In this document: positions 17,468 to 26,430 of the stretch, piece by piece | Position numbering within the stretch: the stretch's first letter is position 1 | Layout: each line of letters starts with the position of its first letter | NCBI RefSeq assembly: GCF_000024545.1 | Contig: NC_013947.1 | Location: forward strand, 6,200,001 to 6,264,000 | DNA length: 64,000 nt | Direction: 5' to 3' | Source of the DNA: Stackebrandtia nassauensis DSM 44728 | GTDB taxonomy: Bacteria; Actinomycetota; Actinomycetes; Mycobacteriales; Micromonosporaceae | Translations under genes and position numbers: made by a program | The notes under the pieces: model-generated | What the model was told of the DNA's origin: nothing | Databases searched by the model: none | What the model saw: the letters and a program-made list of their open reading frames with translations, nothing else

Positions 17468-18244
17468 ATGGGCGAACAGCACCGAGCGCCTGCACCGACG
17501 GGCATCGAACTGGCCTGGCGAAGCTCCAGTCACGCGGCTCACCCGGGCGCACCGAGCGGTGGCCGCAGGCCCGGCCCACGATCAGGCCTCACGCTGGGAC
17601 GGATCGTCACGGCCGCCGTTGACATCGCCGACCGGGAAGGGCTCGCCGCCGTATCACTGGCTCGCGTCGCGGCCGCCCTGGGCACCGCGACGACTTCGCT
17701 GTACCGGCACGTCCGATCCAAAGACGACCTCGTCGTGGTGATGCGCGACGCCGCCGCCGCGCCACCACCCGATCTGCCGCCGACCGACCTCCGACGGTGG
17801 CGAGAGTCGCTGGCCGACATCGCCTGGCGGATATACGACCTCTACCGGCAACACCCGTGGGTCCTGCAGGTGCCCACCTCTGGCCCGCCGAACACACCGA
17901 ACGAACTCCTGTGGGGCGAGCACATGCTCAAGGCCCTGTCACAGTCCACCCTGACCGCCCACGACCAGCTCCGCGCCGTCACGCTGATCTCCGGCTACGT
18001 CCGCGAGCAGGCGCGACTCACCCTGGATCCGATCATCGCGGACGGCGGCGATGCCGCGGCAGGCGATTACTTCGCTTTCCTCGGCAGGGTTCTGACGCCG
18101 AAGCGGTATCCCATGTTCTGCCGCCTGTTCGCGGACCCGGCGAACACCGGCTCCATCGAGTACACCGCCGCGGACTTCCAGTTCGGTTTGGACCGGATTC
18201 TGGCCGGACTGGCCGAACTCGACCGGGACGGCCGCGCCCGGTAA
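17468..18244 (+). CDS. TetR-family regulator
   Basis: This 258-residue repressor has an unusually long disordered N-terminus (about 45 residues) before the helix-turn-helix (ITVAAVDIADREG-like start; AALGTATTSLYRHVRSKDDL near 75-94). The C-terminal ligand domain resembles the TetR_C_1 group, which includes tetracycline-type regulators (WRIYDLYRQHPWVLQV). The strong inverted repeat in the divergent promoter region suggests it controls itself and the adjacent membrane protein. Confidence 0.85.
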   Translation: MGEQHRAPAPTGIELAWRSSSHAAHPGAPSGGRRPGPRSGLTLGRIVTAAVDIADREGLAAVSLARVAAALGTATTSLYRHVRSKDDLVVVMRDAAAAPPPDLPPTDLRRWRESLADIAWRIYDLYRQHPWVLQVPTSGPPNTPNELLWGEHMLKALSQSTLTAHDQLRAVTLISGYVREQARLTLDPIIADGGDAAAGDYFAFLGRVLTPKRYPMFCRLFADPANTGSIEYTAADFQFGLDRILAGLAELDRDGRAR

Positions 18245-18301
18245 GCCAGCGTGTCGCACAACGCGCGGGCTAGCCGCCGACGGCTACGTCAGGCCAGCGG
18301 T

Positions 18302-19351
18302 CTACGGCTGGCTGGAGCGCGGGGCCGTGTCGCTGCCGAACAGGACGTCCTCCCAGGCGGGCAGCCGGTTGCGCGGTTTGCTCGAGGCACCCGCGGCCAC
18401 CGCGACCTTCGGTTCGTCGCCCGACTCGTCCTCGTCCACGACCTCGTTGCGGCGCGGACGCAGTACCGCCAGCGACGGAACCGCTGGCGTGTCCTTGACC
18501 TCGGCGGGCTCGGAGCCCGGCAGACCCAGGCCGCTGGCGGCCTGGCGGTCCGGACGCGACGGTTCGCCCAGCGGGCGTTCCAGTGCCGCGCGGAGTGCGT
18601 CGCGGCGCAGCGGGTCCGGGCGGTCGGAGGCGGGTTCGGGCTGCTTGGCCGCCGGAGTCTGTTGCGTGTCGCGGCGGGTCACGCCGTACAGCGGGTCGCG
18701 GGACGGCCGCGCCGACGGCGACGGGGTCCGGGCGCTGGCGACCTCGGAGTCCGAGGAACGCACCGTGGCCGGAGCCGGAGTCGACAGGAACTGGGCCATC
18801 TCGTCGTGCGGGGTCACGCTCTGGCGGCCCCGGTCGAGTTCCCAGGTCGCCTGGGCGGTGGACTTTCCGCTGGTCCACGTCGCGGAGACCCGCCAGGTGC
18901 CGTCCTCACGGCGCCACGCGTCCCACGACACCGAGGCGGTGTCGACACCGTGCTGGCCGAGCTTGACGTCCACGACGTCGGACATGCGCTCGCCCCGGTC
19001 GGAGTTGGCCAGGCGGGCGCGGCGGGCGGCCTGCGCGAGCATGGCACGTTCCTGCAACACCGGGCCGGCGTAGCGCAGCACCTTGTCGACCGCGACACCC
19101 GCGCCGCGCGCGATGTCCTCGGCCGATTCTCCACAACGGATACGAGTCTGGATGTCCCGAGGTGACAGCGAGACCTGCGGCACGCGACGATCCACAATGG
19201 GATGAGAGGCGGGTTCGGCTTCGGTCCGCTCGCCCTGGACCGCGGTGCGCAGCCTGTCGTCCAGGGGCAGTCCCATGAGTCGGCCGAGCTCGTCGGCGAC
19301 TACAAGAGCCTGCCCGTCCTCTGACAGGGCGACGAAGCGTACCGGTCGCAT
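18302..19351 (-). CDS. sepH: Septation protein SepH (DUF3071)
   Basis: SepH is a cytosolic FtsZ-binding protein that promotes Z-ring assembly in actinobacteria. The 349-residue product starts with the hallmark MRPVRFVALSEDGQALVVAD and GRLMGLPLDDRLR. It has a helix-turn-helix-like central segment (SPRDIQTRIRCGESAEDIA, AVDKVLRYAGPVLQERA) and a conserved SWDAWRREDGTWRVSATW region. A long Pro/Ser/Arg-rich tail ends in RNRLPAWEDVLFG, the conserved C-terminal motif. AAGGGG lies ahead of the chosen ATG; 47 further upstream codons are not family-like. Confidence 0.9.
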   Translation of the reverse strand: MRPVRFVALSEDGQALVVADELGRLMGLPLDDRLRTAVQGERTEAEPASHPIVDRRVPQVSLSPRDIQTRIRCGESAEDIARGAGVAVDKVLRYAGPVLQERAMLAQAARRARLANSDRGERMSDVVDVKLGQHGVDTASVSWDAWRREDGTWRVSATWTSGKSTAQATWELDRGRQSVTPHDEMAQFLSTPAPATVRSSDSEVASARTPSPSARPSRDPLYGVTRRDTQQTPAAKQPEPASDRPDPLRRDALRAALERPLGEPSRPDRQAASGLGLPGSEPAEVKDTPAVPSLAVLRPRRNEVVDEDESGDEPKVAVAAGASSKPRNRLPAWEDVLFGSDTAPRSSQP

Positions 19352-19575
19352 TGACCACCACCCCTTGTCAATCTCGGCTTCCCGCTTGTGCAAGCGGCCG
19401 GCTAACTCCCTTGAGGTCACGCGAACTCTTCGCGGCGACATCACTCGACAGTACGCTCCACCGTACAGGTTATCCACTCGATCTCGCCGCATTCATAACC
19501 ACAAGATCGCAAATATCTCCCTACTTTGCCCATCTGGCGGCGTTTCTGCCGGTGAACGCGCGGTAGATTGGGCGC

Positions 19576-19812
19576 GTGTCCGACCGTCCTACCCCTCCCG
19601 CGGCCAACCTGCCGATGACTCCCCTGGCCATCGGCGGCACCGTCCTGTGGCTCGTCATCGCCGGAATTCTTTCACTGTTCTCCGAGGATTTGGCGGCGAC
19701 GGGACGGTCGTGGTGGATCGACTGCGCACTGTGGGGGGCGGTGCTGGGCGTGCCCGGCACCGTCGTCATGGTGCTTCACGATCGGAACCAGAAACGTCGC
19801 CAGCGGGACTAG
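19576..19812 (+). CDS. DUF2530 small membrane protein
   Basis: This 78-residue protein has two hydrophobic helices (PLAIGGTVLWLVIAGILSLF; CALWGAVLGVPGTVVMVLH) and a basic end (RNQKRRQRD), matching DUF2530, a small actinobacterial membrane family of unknown function. The GTG start is 5'-flanked by GCGC and lacks a clear ribosome-binding site. Its last 47 bp overlap the convergent DUF3027 gene, a pairing often seen in actinobacteria. Confidence 0.75.
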   Translation: MSDRPTPPAANLPMTPLAIGGTVLWLVIAGILSLFSEDLAATGRSWWIDCALWGAVLGVPGTVVMVLHDRNQKRRQRD

Positions 19813-21115
19813 CGTCGTTCGGTTCCTCGTCCTTCCCTGAATCGTCCTGAGTGGCCTGTGGCTGCTCGGCCTCGGTGACCTCGGCCTCCGCCGGTGTCTC
19901 GACGTCGGCCGGGGCCGCGACCTCGGTGACGGCGAGCGGTTCGGCGATCGGTTCGGTGACGCCGCCCTCGGGCGTGTCGGCGACCTGGTCGGCCTCGGTC
20001 ATCGGCTCGACGACCGCGACTTCGGGCTCAGCTTCGGCCACGGGCTCGGCTGCCGGTTGGGCCTCGGCTACGGGCTCGGTCTCGACCGGCTGCGGTGCCT
20101 CGACCGCCGGTGCTTCGACGGCATCGATTTCCGTGGTCTCCGGCGTGTCGGCCGGGGCCTCGGCGACCTCGACGGCCGTCGGTTCCGGGGCGGGCTCGGT
20201 CACCGTCGTCTCCGGTTCGGCCTCGGCCGTCTCCGTGACTTCGACTTCGACTTCAGCTGTCTCGGTCTCGGCTTCGACCTCGGCGGTCGCGTCCGCTTCG
20301 TCAGCCTCGTCGGCTTCCTCGACCTCGGCGACCGGCGCTTCCGGCTCCTCGTCGTCGGCGGTCGTGTCGACCTGTTCGATGAGCGCGTCGTCGTAGGCGG
20401 TGTCGGTCAGCTCGACGTCCCGCGGGCCGGTCGCGTCGATCTGAGTGAGCACTTCGGAGTGTGCGCCGCAACCGTGGTCGGAGGACACGACGGTGGCGTC
20501 GTCGGAGGCGTACATGTTGCCGCAGACCCCGAACACCTGCCGCAGCGAACCCGCCAGCGGCAGATAGAAACCGCAGCTGCCGCACCGCGCCTCGGGCGGG
20601 GCCGACACCGAGATCTCGGCGCTCGGGCCGTGGTCGCCCTCGTACCAGCGCTCGGCGCAGTCGATGCGGCCCTCGCGGCTCATGACCCGGGCCCGGCCGA
20701 CGCCGAGCTCGAAGGCGATGTCCTCGACGGCGTCGTCATCGCTGTAGGTGTACGCGGGGGTGAGCCGGGCGTCGGATTCGTCGGTGGGCAGCAGGTCGCC
20801 GACCCCGACGTCCCCGGCGCGCAGCCGTTCGGCCCACGGCACCCATTCCGGGCTCTTCAGGGCGTCCGGGCCGGGCAGCAGCGCGGTCTCGTTGACGGTG
20901 ACGGTGCGCGAACGCGGTGCCCGCGCCACGACCACCGCCCAGCGCCAGCCCCGGTAACCCGCGAGTGTGGTCTCGAAGAAATGCGTCACCACCCGTTCGG
21001 CCTCGGGTTCGGCGTGCAGGTACTCGCCGACCCCCTCGCCGGTCTCTTCGGCCGCGGCCCGGGCGAGTTCGACGGCCTCGGCACACAGTCGGTCTAGGCG
21101 CGCGGGCCTGGACAT
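19766..21115 (-). CDS. DUF3027 protein with long acidic repeat tail
   Basis: The conserved part (about residues 1-240) begins MSRPARLDRLCAEAVELARA, includes VVTHFFETTLAGYRGWRWAVVVARA, and ends in a putative zinc site: CGSCGFYLPL, CGNMYASDD and a CGAH cysteine/histidine cluster. The last ~190 residues are a low-complexity Glu/Ala/Thr/Val-rich tail with many EVE, TEP and AEPVAEA-type repeats, probably disordered. The function is unknown. A longer start at 21244 is open but adds 43 non-conserved residues; neither start has a good ribosome-binding site. Confidence 0.78.
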   Translation of the reverse strand: MSRPARLDRLCAEAVELARAAAEETGEGVGEYLHAEPEAERVVTHFFETTLAGYRGWRWAVVVARAPRSRTVTVNETALLPGPDALKSPEWVPWAERLRAGDVGVGDLLPTDESDARLTPAYTYSDDDAVEDIAFELGVGRARVMSREGRIDCAERWYEGDHGPSAEISVSAPPEARCGSCGFYLPLAGSLRQVFGVCGNMYASDDATVVSSDHGCGAHSEVLTQIDATGPRDVELTDTAYDDALIEQVDTTADDEEPEAPVAEVEEADEADEADATAEVEAETETAEVEVEVTETAEAEPETTVTEPAPEPTAVEVAEAPADTPETTEIDAVEAPAVEAPQPVETEPVAEAQPAAEPVAEAEPEVAVVEPMTEADQVADTPEGGVTEPIAEPLAVTEVAAPADVETPAEAEVTEAEQPQATQDDSGKDEEPNDASPAGDVSGSDREAP

Positions 21116-21265
21116 GGTGGGAATCTGTGACACCCGGCAAGGATACGACGCGGTGACCGCGCGGGGCCAACAGGTGCCGTCACAGTCGCGCATGGCCGTC
21201 ACGGGGCCCGTGTCGAAAACCAGTAGCGTCGACGCATCATTCATCGACTGTCAGGTCTTGGGGTA

Positions 21266-21880
21266 ATGAAGCTGCTCATCGTCACCGCGGTGGACGCCGA
21301 ACGCGACGCCGTCCTGCGGGGCCTGTCCGGCACCGTCCACGATGTCTACACCGTTGGCGTCGGCCCGGCGGCAGCGGCCGCTGGAACCGCCCGCTTGCTG
21401 GCTCTGGCCGAGGCGGCGGGGACCCGTTACGACGGGGTCGTCAACGCCGGGATCGCCGGTGGGCTGGCCGGACGCGCCGACATCGGCGACGTGGTGGTCG
21501 GCACCGCGAGCATCTCGGCCGAACTCGGCGTGCGCACCGACGACGGTTTCACCCCGTTGGGGAAGCTGGGCTTCGGCAGCGCGGTCGCCGAGTGTTCGCT
21601 GCGGCTGGCCGCCGGGGTCACCGGCGCCCGCGGCGAGATCCTGACGCTGGCGACGATCACCGGCTCGGCGCAGCGGGTCGACGAGCTCGCCGAGTCCTAT
21701 CCCCACGCGCTGGCCGAGGCGATGGAGGGCTTCGGCGCCGCGACCGCTGCCGCCCGCGTCCGGCTGCCGTTCACCGAGATCCGCGCGATCTCCAACGCCG
21801 TGGGCGACCGGGACGCGTCCGGCTGGAACTGGCAGGCGGCCTTCGACGCCCTGACGAAGGCGGCGGGGGAACTGCGATGA
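21266..21880 (+). CDS. mqnB: Futalosine hydrolase
   Basis: MqnB cleaves futalosine to dehypoxanthine futalosine plus hypoxanthine in the alternative menaquinone pathway. The 204-residue cytosolic protein is a nucleosidase-fold enzyme: MKLLIVTAVDAERDAVL at the start, YTVGVGPAAAAAGTARL, VVNAGIAGGLAG and GDVVVGTASISAELG (about 68-80). The active-site region near the end reads AISNAVGDRD. The next pathway gene, mqnD, begins at its stop codon through ATGA. Confidence 0.9.
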   Translation: MKLLIVTAVDAERDAVLRGLSGTVHDVYTVGVGPAAAAAGTARLLALAEAAGTRYDGVVNAGIAGGLAGRADIGDVVVGTASISAELGVRTDDGFTPLGKLGFGSAVAECSLRLAAGVTGARGEILTLATITGSAQRVDELAESYPHALAEAMEGFGAATAAARVRLPFTEIRAISNAVGDRDASGWNWQAAFDALTKAAGELR

Positions 21881-22671
21881 AGCTGGCCTTCTCCCCCTGC
21901 CCCAACGACACCTTCATCTTCCACGCCTGGGTGCACGGCCTGGTGGAGGGCGCCCCGGTCCCCGAGGTCACCTACGCCGATGTGGACGTCACCAACACCC
22001 GGGCGCTGACGGGCGAGTTCGACGTGGTCAAGGTCTCGTTCGCGGCGCTGCCGTGGCTGCGCGACGGCTACGAGCTGCTGCCGTGCGGCGGCGCGCTCGG
22101 CCGGGGCTGCGGGCCGCTGGTGCTGACCCGCCAGCCGTCGAGCCCCGAGAAGCTCGCGGGCGCGACCGTCGCCGTCCCCGGTGAACGCACCACCGCCTAC
22201 CTGCTGTTCCGGTTGTGGTCGCAGGGTTTCGCGCCCGCGAACATCCGGGTGGTCCCGTTCGCCGAGATCATGCCCGGCGTCGCGTCCGGCCGTTTCGACG
22301 CGGGCCTGGTCATCCATGAGGCCCGGTTCACGTACCAGGACCACGGTCTGTCCATGCTGGAGGATCTCGGGGACTGGTGGGAGCGCGAGACCGGACACCC
22401 GATCCCGCTGGGCGCCATCCTGGCCCGCAAGGGCCTGGACACCGACGCGATAGCGGGCTGGATCCGCGCCAGCCTCGCCCACGCCTGGGCCAACCCGCTC
22501 GACAGCGCCGCCTACGTCGCCGAGCACGCCCAAGAGCTGTCGGCGGACGTCACCCGGCAGCACATCGAGCTGTACGTCAACGAGTTCAGCGCCGACCTCG
22601 GCGAGGCGGGGCGAGCCGCCGTCGAGACCCTGCTGGGGCGGGCCGCGTCGGCCGGGCTGGTGCCCGGCTGA
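21877..22671 (+). CDS. mqnD: 1,4-dihydroxy-6-naphthoate synthase
   Basis: MqnD converts cyclic dehypoxanthine futalosine to 1,4-dihydroxy-6-naphthoate. The 264-residue protein has the periplasmic-binding-protein-like fold of the family: MKLAFSPCPNDTFIFHAWVHG at the start (ligand-binding SPCPNDTF), DVVKVSFAALPWL, GRGCGPLVLTR, GERTTAYLLFRLW and a VIHEARFTY motif (His and Glu near 144-149). It is translationally coupled to mqnB. Other mqn genes are not in this window. Confidence 0.92.
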   Translation: MKLAFSPCPNDTFIFHAWVHGLVEGAPVPEVTYADVDVTNTRALTGEFDVVKVSFAALPWLRDGYELLPCGGALGRGCGPLVLTRQPSSPEKLAGATVAVPGERTTAYLLFRLWSQGFAPANIRVVPFAEIMPGVASGRFDAGLVIHEARFTYQDHGLSMLEDLGDWWERETGHPIPLGAILARKGLDTDAIAGWIRASLAHAWANPLDSAAYVAEHAQELSADVTRQHIELYVNEFSADLGEAGRAAVETLLGRAASAGLVPG

Positions 22672-22746
22672 GCCACACCCGGGCGGGCGCCGCGCCGATA
22701 CCACCCAATGCATAATCATCCTTCGATGTCTTGAGGAAGGGTGTCC

Positions 22747-24288
22747 ATGCGGCCCAACCAGTTGCTCGGCGGTCGCTACCGGCTGGACAAACGCATCGGT
22801 ACCGGCGGCATGGGTGAGGTGTGGCGGGCCGAGGACGTCACGCTGGAGCGGCCGGTCGCCGTCAAGGTGCTGCACCCGGCGATGGCCGACGACGCCGACC
22901 TGCGGCAGCGGTTCCTGCGGGAGGCGCGCGCCATCGCCGCGCTCAACGCTCCCGGGGTCGTCGCGCTGTACGACTCGGGCGAGGACACCGAACCCGACGG
23001 CTCGGTGCTGCCGTACCTGGTGATGGAGTTCGTGGTGGGCCGTCCGCTGTCGGCATACGTGCCCGCCGCCGAGGCACTGCCGCCGCCGGAGGTGATGCGG
23101 CTGGTCTCGCAGGTCGCGCTCGGGCTGGACGCGGCGCACCGCGTCGGCATCATTCACCGGGATGTCAAGGCCGCCAACATTCTCGTCAACCGGCACCGGG
23201 ACGCGACCCTGCTCGACTTCGGGCTGGCGCGCCGCGCCGGTGAGACCGCGCTGACCACCACCGGCTCGGTGATGGGCACGATCGAGTACGCGTCGCCGGA
23301 ACAGCTGCGCGACGAGCCGCTGACCCCCGCCTCGGACGTCTACTCGCTCGGTGTCGTCGCCTACGAATGTCTCGCCGGGATGCGGCCGTTCGACGGGCAG
23401 ACGGTCGCCGCGGTCATCGCCGGACACCTGGACCGGGAACCGCCGCGACTGCCGCCAACCGTGCCGCCGCCGATCGAGCGGGTGGTGATGCGGGCGCTGG
23501 CCAAGGACCCGCGCGACCGGTTCCGCACCGCTGGTGACTTCGCCCGGGCCTGCCTCGAAGCCGCCGGGACCGCGAGCGCGCCGCCCACCCCGCCGACGCG
23601 TCCGCACCTCGCGGCGACCCGCGAGGTGCCACGCGAACCGTCCGAACCGGACACCGTCGCGGCCGAGGCCGCGCCCCGTCAGCGGCGGCGAGGCCGCGCG
23701 TTGCTGGTGACCGGCGTGATCGCGGTGGTCGCGATCCTCGCGGCGGCGCTTGTGGTGATATTCACCATGAACCCGCCGGACGACTCCGGTGGCGGCAAAC
23801 CCTCCGACGACAACAGCACCTCGTCGTCGGAGAAGCCCGGACCGCAGAAACCCAGGACGTCGGTGCTGGTCAGTTCCGCCAACACCAAGTGCCTGCTGCT
23901 GAACAAACTGGACGGCTCACAAGCGGCCATCGAGGCCACGATGGGGTTGTGCGAGGGTAACAAGTACGAGGTGTACACCTACGACACCGTCGGCGCGAAG
24001 GCCGTCTCGATCGGCTTCGACAGTCAGTTCGGCGGCGGTGAGGTCCACTCGTGCCTGGGTGTGAAGGCCGCCGCGAAACGACTGGTCGCCGACGCGAAAT
24101 GCAAGCCGGGCACCGCCTGGAAGTTCACCTATCTGCGCACCGAAAGCGGGGTCGACTTCTGGCAGATCCGCAGCGCAACCGACGAGAAGATATGCCTGCA
24201 AGCCGGGGCCGCCGTGGGCGACGCGGCCTCGGCAAAACCCTGTCACGACAGGGCCAACCAGAAATGGCGCACCGAATCCGCGGGCTGA
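22747..24288 (+). CDS. Membrane Ser/Thr protein kinase with extracellular ricin-like sensor domain
   Basis: This 513-residue receptor kinase (PknB-like) has its catalytic domain at about 10-265: GTGGMGEV glycine loop, VAVKVLH lysine, HRDVKAANI near 137, LDFGLA near 156, GTIEYASPEQ activation segment. A Pro/Arg-rich juxtamembrane stretch precedes one transmembrane helix (about 319-341). The ~125-residue outer domain, after a Ser/Asp/Pro linker, has paired cysteines and ends KICLQAG ... CHDRANQKWR. This resembles ricin-type beta-trefoil carbohydrate modules rather than PASTA repeats. GAGGAAGG precedes the ATG at 22747. Confidence 0.88.
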   Translation: MRPNQLLGGRYRLDKRIGTGGMGEVWRAEDVTLERPVAVKVLHPAMADDADLRQRFLREARAIAALNAPGVVALYDSGEDTEPDGSVLPYLVMEFVVGRPLSAYVPAAEALPPPEVMRLVSQVALGLDAAHRVGIIHRDVKAANILVNRHRDATLLDFGLARRAGETALTTTGSVMGTIEYASPEQLRDEPLTPASDVYSLGVVAYECLAGMRPFDGQTVAAVIAGHLDREPPRLPPTVPPPIERVVMRALAKDPRDRFRTAGDFARACLEAAGTASAPPTPPTRPHLAATREVPREPSEPDTVAAEAAPRQRRRGRALLVTGVIAVVAILAAALVVIFTMNPPDDSGGGKPSDDNSTSSSEKPGPQKPRTSVLVSSANTKCLLLNKLDGSQAAIEATMGLCEGNKYEVYTYDTVGAKAVSIGFDSQFGGGEVHSCLGVKAAAKRLVADAKCKPGTAWKFTYLRTESGVDFWQIRSATDEKICLQAGAAVGDAASAKPCHDRANQKWRTESAG

Positions 24289-24410
24289 GGCGGCACCCAT
24301 AACGTGGTGGCGCCTCCCGGAAGCCGACCGTTAGGCTTAGGTACACATCGCTCGGATGTCCGAGCGGTGTCCAACATGTGTTCCTGCGTTTCGAGTATGA
24401 GGTCAAGGCT

Positions 24411-24812
24411 GTGCCCACCGGTCGTGTCAAGTGGTACAACGCCGAAAAGGGATTCGGCTTCGTCTCCCGGGACGACGGCGGCAACGATGTGTTCCTGCAT
24501 CGCGACGCTCTCCCCGAGGGCGTCACCGAACTGAAGGCCGGTCAGAAGCTCGAATACGGCATCGTGGACACCCGCCGGGGTGTGCAGGCGATGTCGGTAA
24601 CCCTTGTAGACACTCCCAAGCGGGTGGCCAAGGCCGAACCCCAGACCCCGAAGCGCTCCCCCGAAGAGGTACACGGCCTCATCGAGGACATGATCAAGGT
24701 CCTCGAGGACCAGGTCATGCCGACGCTGCGTCGCGGTCGTCACCCCGACCGCAAGCACACCGCGAAGATCGCCGAGGTCGTCCACGCAGTGGCGCGCGAA
24801 CTGGAAGGCTGA
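24411..24812 (+). CDS. Cold-shock-domain protein with C-terminal extension
   Basis: This 133-residue nucleic-acid-binding protein has its cold-shock domain first: VPTGRVKWYNAEKGFGFVSR (RNP-1) and NDVFLHRDAL (RNP-2) within residues 1-65. The remainder is a charged helical tail (SPEEVHGLIEDMIKVLEDQ) found in the actinobacterial long Csp subgroup. The GTG start puts the domain at the N-terminus, with GAGG eight bases before it. Confidence 0.88.
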   Translation: MPTGRVKWYNAEKGFGFVSRDDGGNDVFLHRDALPEGVTELKAGQKLEYGIVDTRRGVQAMSVTLVDTPKRVAKAEPQTPKRSPEEVHGLIEDMIKVLEDQVMPTLRRGRHPDRKHTAKIAEVVHAVARELEG

Positions 24813-24834
24813 ACCGAACCGGTTCGACGGGGCC

Positions 24835-25428
24835 TCACAGCACGGGTTTCAGGGCGGCGAACGCCCGATCGATCAGTTCCTCCCGAGCGCCGGGATCCCC
24901 GCCGCGCACCACTTCCCGCGAGACCGCGTCGAGCGCCGCCGCCGCGGCGCCGGTCAACAGGTCGATGTCGAAGTCACTGAGCCCGCCGGGCTGCCGGTCA
25001 CGCAGCTCGGCGGCGATCTCGTCGCGCAGTTGTTCGCGTTTGTGCTGGAACCGGGCCCGCAGCGCCGGAGTGGTCTCGATCAGGTCCAGCTTCTCGGCCA
25101 CCGCCCCGGCGGAATGAATCCGCTCGGACCAGCCGCGCAGCACCTGGTGCAGGCTGTCCCACGGCGCTTCCCCGGTCGGCCGGTCACGTAGGTCGGCGCG
25201 AACCTCCTCCCCCAGCAGGTCGAGGTCGCCAAAGATGGCGTCCTCCTTGGCCGGGAAGTAGCGAAAGAAGCTGCGTTTGGACAGACCGGCGGCGGCGGTG
25301 ATGTCGTCGACGGTCGTGCGCTCGAAACCCTGCCGCACGAACAGCTCCACCGCCAGTCGGCTCAGTTCGGCCCGTACCGCGAGCCGGGTCCGTTCCCGCA
25401 GGCCCCGTACCGGCCGTTCCTCAGTCAT
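24835..25428 (-). CDS. TetR-family regulator, divergent to SDR gene
   Basis: This 197-residue repressor has its helix-turn-helix at about 22-65 (VELFVRQGFERTTVDDITAA, AGLSKRSFFRYFPAKEDAI) and a C-terminal domain of the mycobacterial-type TetR group. It is divergent from a short-chain dehydrogenase gene; the 87-bp gap holds a perfect 7-1-7 palindrome. This implies self-regulation and regulation of the dehydrogenase. ATG at 25428 was chosen; an earlier in-frame start at 25452 adds eight residues. Confidence 0.87.
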   Translation of the reverse strand: MTEERPVRGLRERTRLAVRAELSRLAVELFVRQGFERTTVDDITAAAGLSKRSFFRYFPAKEDAIFGDLDLLGEEVRADLRDRPTGEAPWDSLHQVLRGWSERIHSAGAVAEKLDLIETTPALRARFQHKREQLRDEIAAELRDRQPGGLSDFDIDLLTGAAAAALDAVSREVVRGGDPGAREELIDRAFAALKPVL

Positions 25429-25465
25429 GCGCCACAGTTTACTTCTCGACACTTCATGCTATACA

Positions 25466-25480
25466 TGTCACTGAGTGACA
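25466..25480. promoter_or_regulatory. TetR-type operator TGTCACT-G-AGTGACA
   Basis: A perfect 15-bp inverted repeat is almost centred between the divergent tetR and SDR genes. It fits the compact operators of TetR proteins that control neighbouring oxidoreductases. Confidence 0.75.
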
Positions 25481-25515
25481 GATTTTTACTGTAGACAGAA
25501 CCTTGAGGAGACGGC

Positions 25516-26382
25516 GTGGACGGCAAGACGGTTCTCATCACCGGAAGCACCGGCGGCATCGGCAAGGAGACAGCCCGCGGCCTGGCCACCCTGGGCGCCA
25601 CCACCTTCCTGCTCGGCCGCGACCCCACCCGGGCCGAGGCGGCCGCACGCGAACTGCGCGCCGACACCGGAAACCCCCGGATCACCGCGCTGACCGCCGA
25701 CGTCTCGCGCCCGACCGACCTGCGCCGCCTCGCCACCGAGCTGGCGGATCGCGTCGAGCGCCTCGACGTCCTGGTCAACAACGCCGGAACCTCCCGACCC
25801 CGACGGGAGGTCACCGCCGACGGCGTCGAGGCCATGTTCGCCACCAACGTGCTGGCGCCGTTCATGCTCGGCGGCGAACTGCTGCCCCTGCTGCGGGGTG
25901 GCGGCAGGATCGTGAACCTGACCGGCGGGATTCCCAAGGGCCGCATCGACCCTGGCAATCTGCTGGCCGAGCGAAAGTTCGTGGGTTTCACGTTCTCTCA
26001 GTACAACCACACCAAGCTCGCGGTGATGGCGATGAGCCTCGGCTTCGCCGACCGGGTCGCCGAGCACGGGGTGACCGTCAACGTGGCCTACCCCGGCCAC
26101 GCCTCCACGCCCGGCAACCGCGACCTGCCGATGTCGGCGTTCCCGGTGGTCTACCGCCCGGCAGCCCCGCTGCTGCGCTGGTTCGGCCCCAGGCTGCTGG
26201 GCGGGGATGCCGTCGCGAAAGCCTCACGATCCAGTGTGTACCTGGCCAGCAGCCCCGAGGTCGAGGGCGTCACGGGCGCCTACTTCGACAAGCACTGCCG
26301 ACGCGCCAAGTGGCCCCCCAGTGTGCTCGACCAGGCCAACCAGGACACGGTGTGGCGGCTGTGCGAACGGTTGCGGGGCTGA
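25516..26382 (+). CDS. Short-chain dehydrogenase/reductase
   Basis: This 288-residue NAD(P)-dependent oxidoreductase is of the classical/retinol-dehydrogenase-like type. The cofactor loop is TGSTGGIGKE (9-18), NNAG is near 91, and the catalytic Tyr-x3-Lys is YNHTK near 161-165. The Ser position lies in the VNLTGGIPKG segment and is replaced by Thr/Gly, so the usual Ser may be shifted. A GTG start follows GAGGAG. It is divergent from, and probably repressed by, the adjacent TetR protein. Confidence 0.85.
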   Translation: MDGKTVLITGSTGGIGKETARGLATLGATTFLLGRDPTRAEAAARELRADTGNPRITALTADVSRPTDLRRLATELADRVERLDVLVNNAGTSRPRREVTADGVEAMFATNVLAPFMLGGELLPLLRGGGRIVNLTGGIPKGRIDPGNLLAERKFVGFTFSQYNHTKLAVMAMSLGFADRVAEHGVTVNVAYPGHASTPGNRDLPMSAFPVVYRPAAPLLRWFGPRLLGGDAVAKASRSSVYLASSPEVEGVTGAYFDKHCRRAKWPPSVLDQANQDTVWRLCERLRG

Positions 26383-26383
26383 G

Positions 26384-26427
26384 CTTCTGGGAACCCGTCC
26401 CGCGACTTCTGGGAACTCGCGCCGCGA
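26384..26427. repeat. Two-copy 22-bp tandem repeat
   Basis: CTTCTGGGAAC-x-CG-x2-CCGCGA occurs twice head-to-tail (26384-26405, 26406-26427) with three differences, in the gap between the convergent SDR and TetR genes. Confidence 0.55.
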
Positions 26428-26430
26428 TTT

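Noticed and set aside
21697-23607. 636-codon minus-strand frame opposite mqnB, mqnD and the kinase
   Set aside because: All three plus-strand genes have strong family motifs. The antisense product is Arg/Gly/Pro-rich with none.
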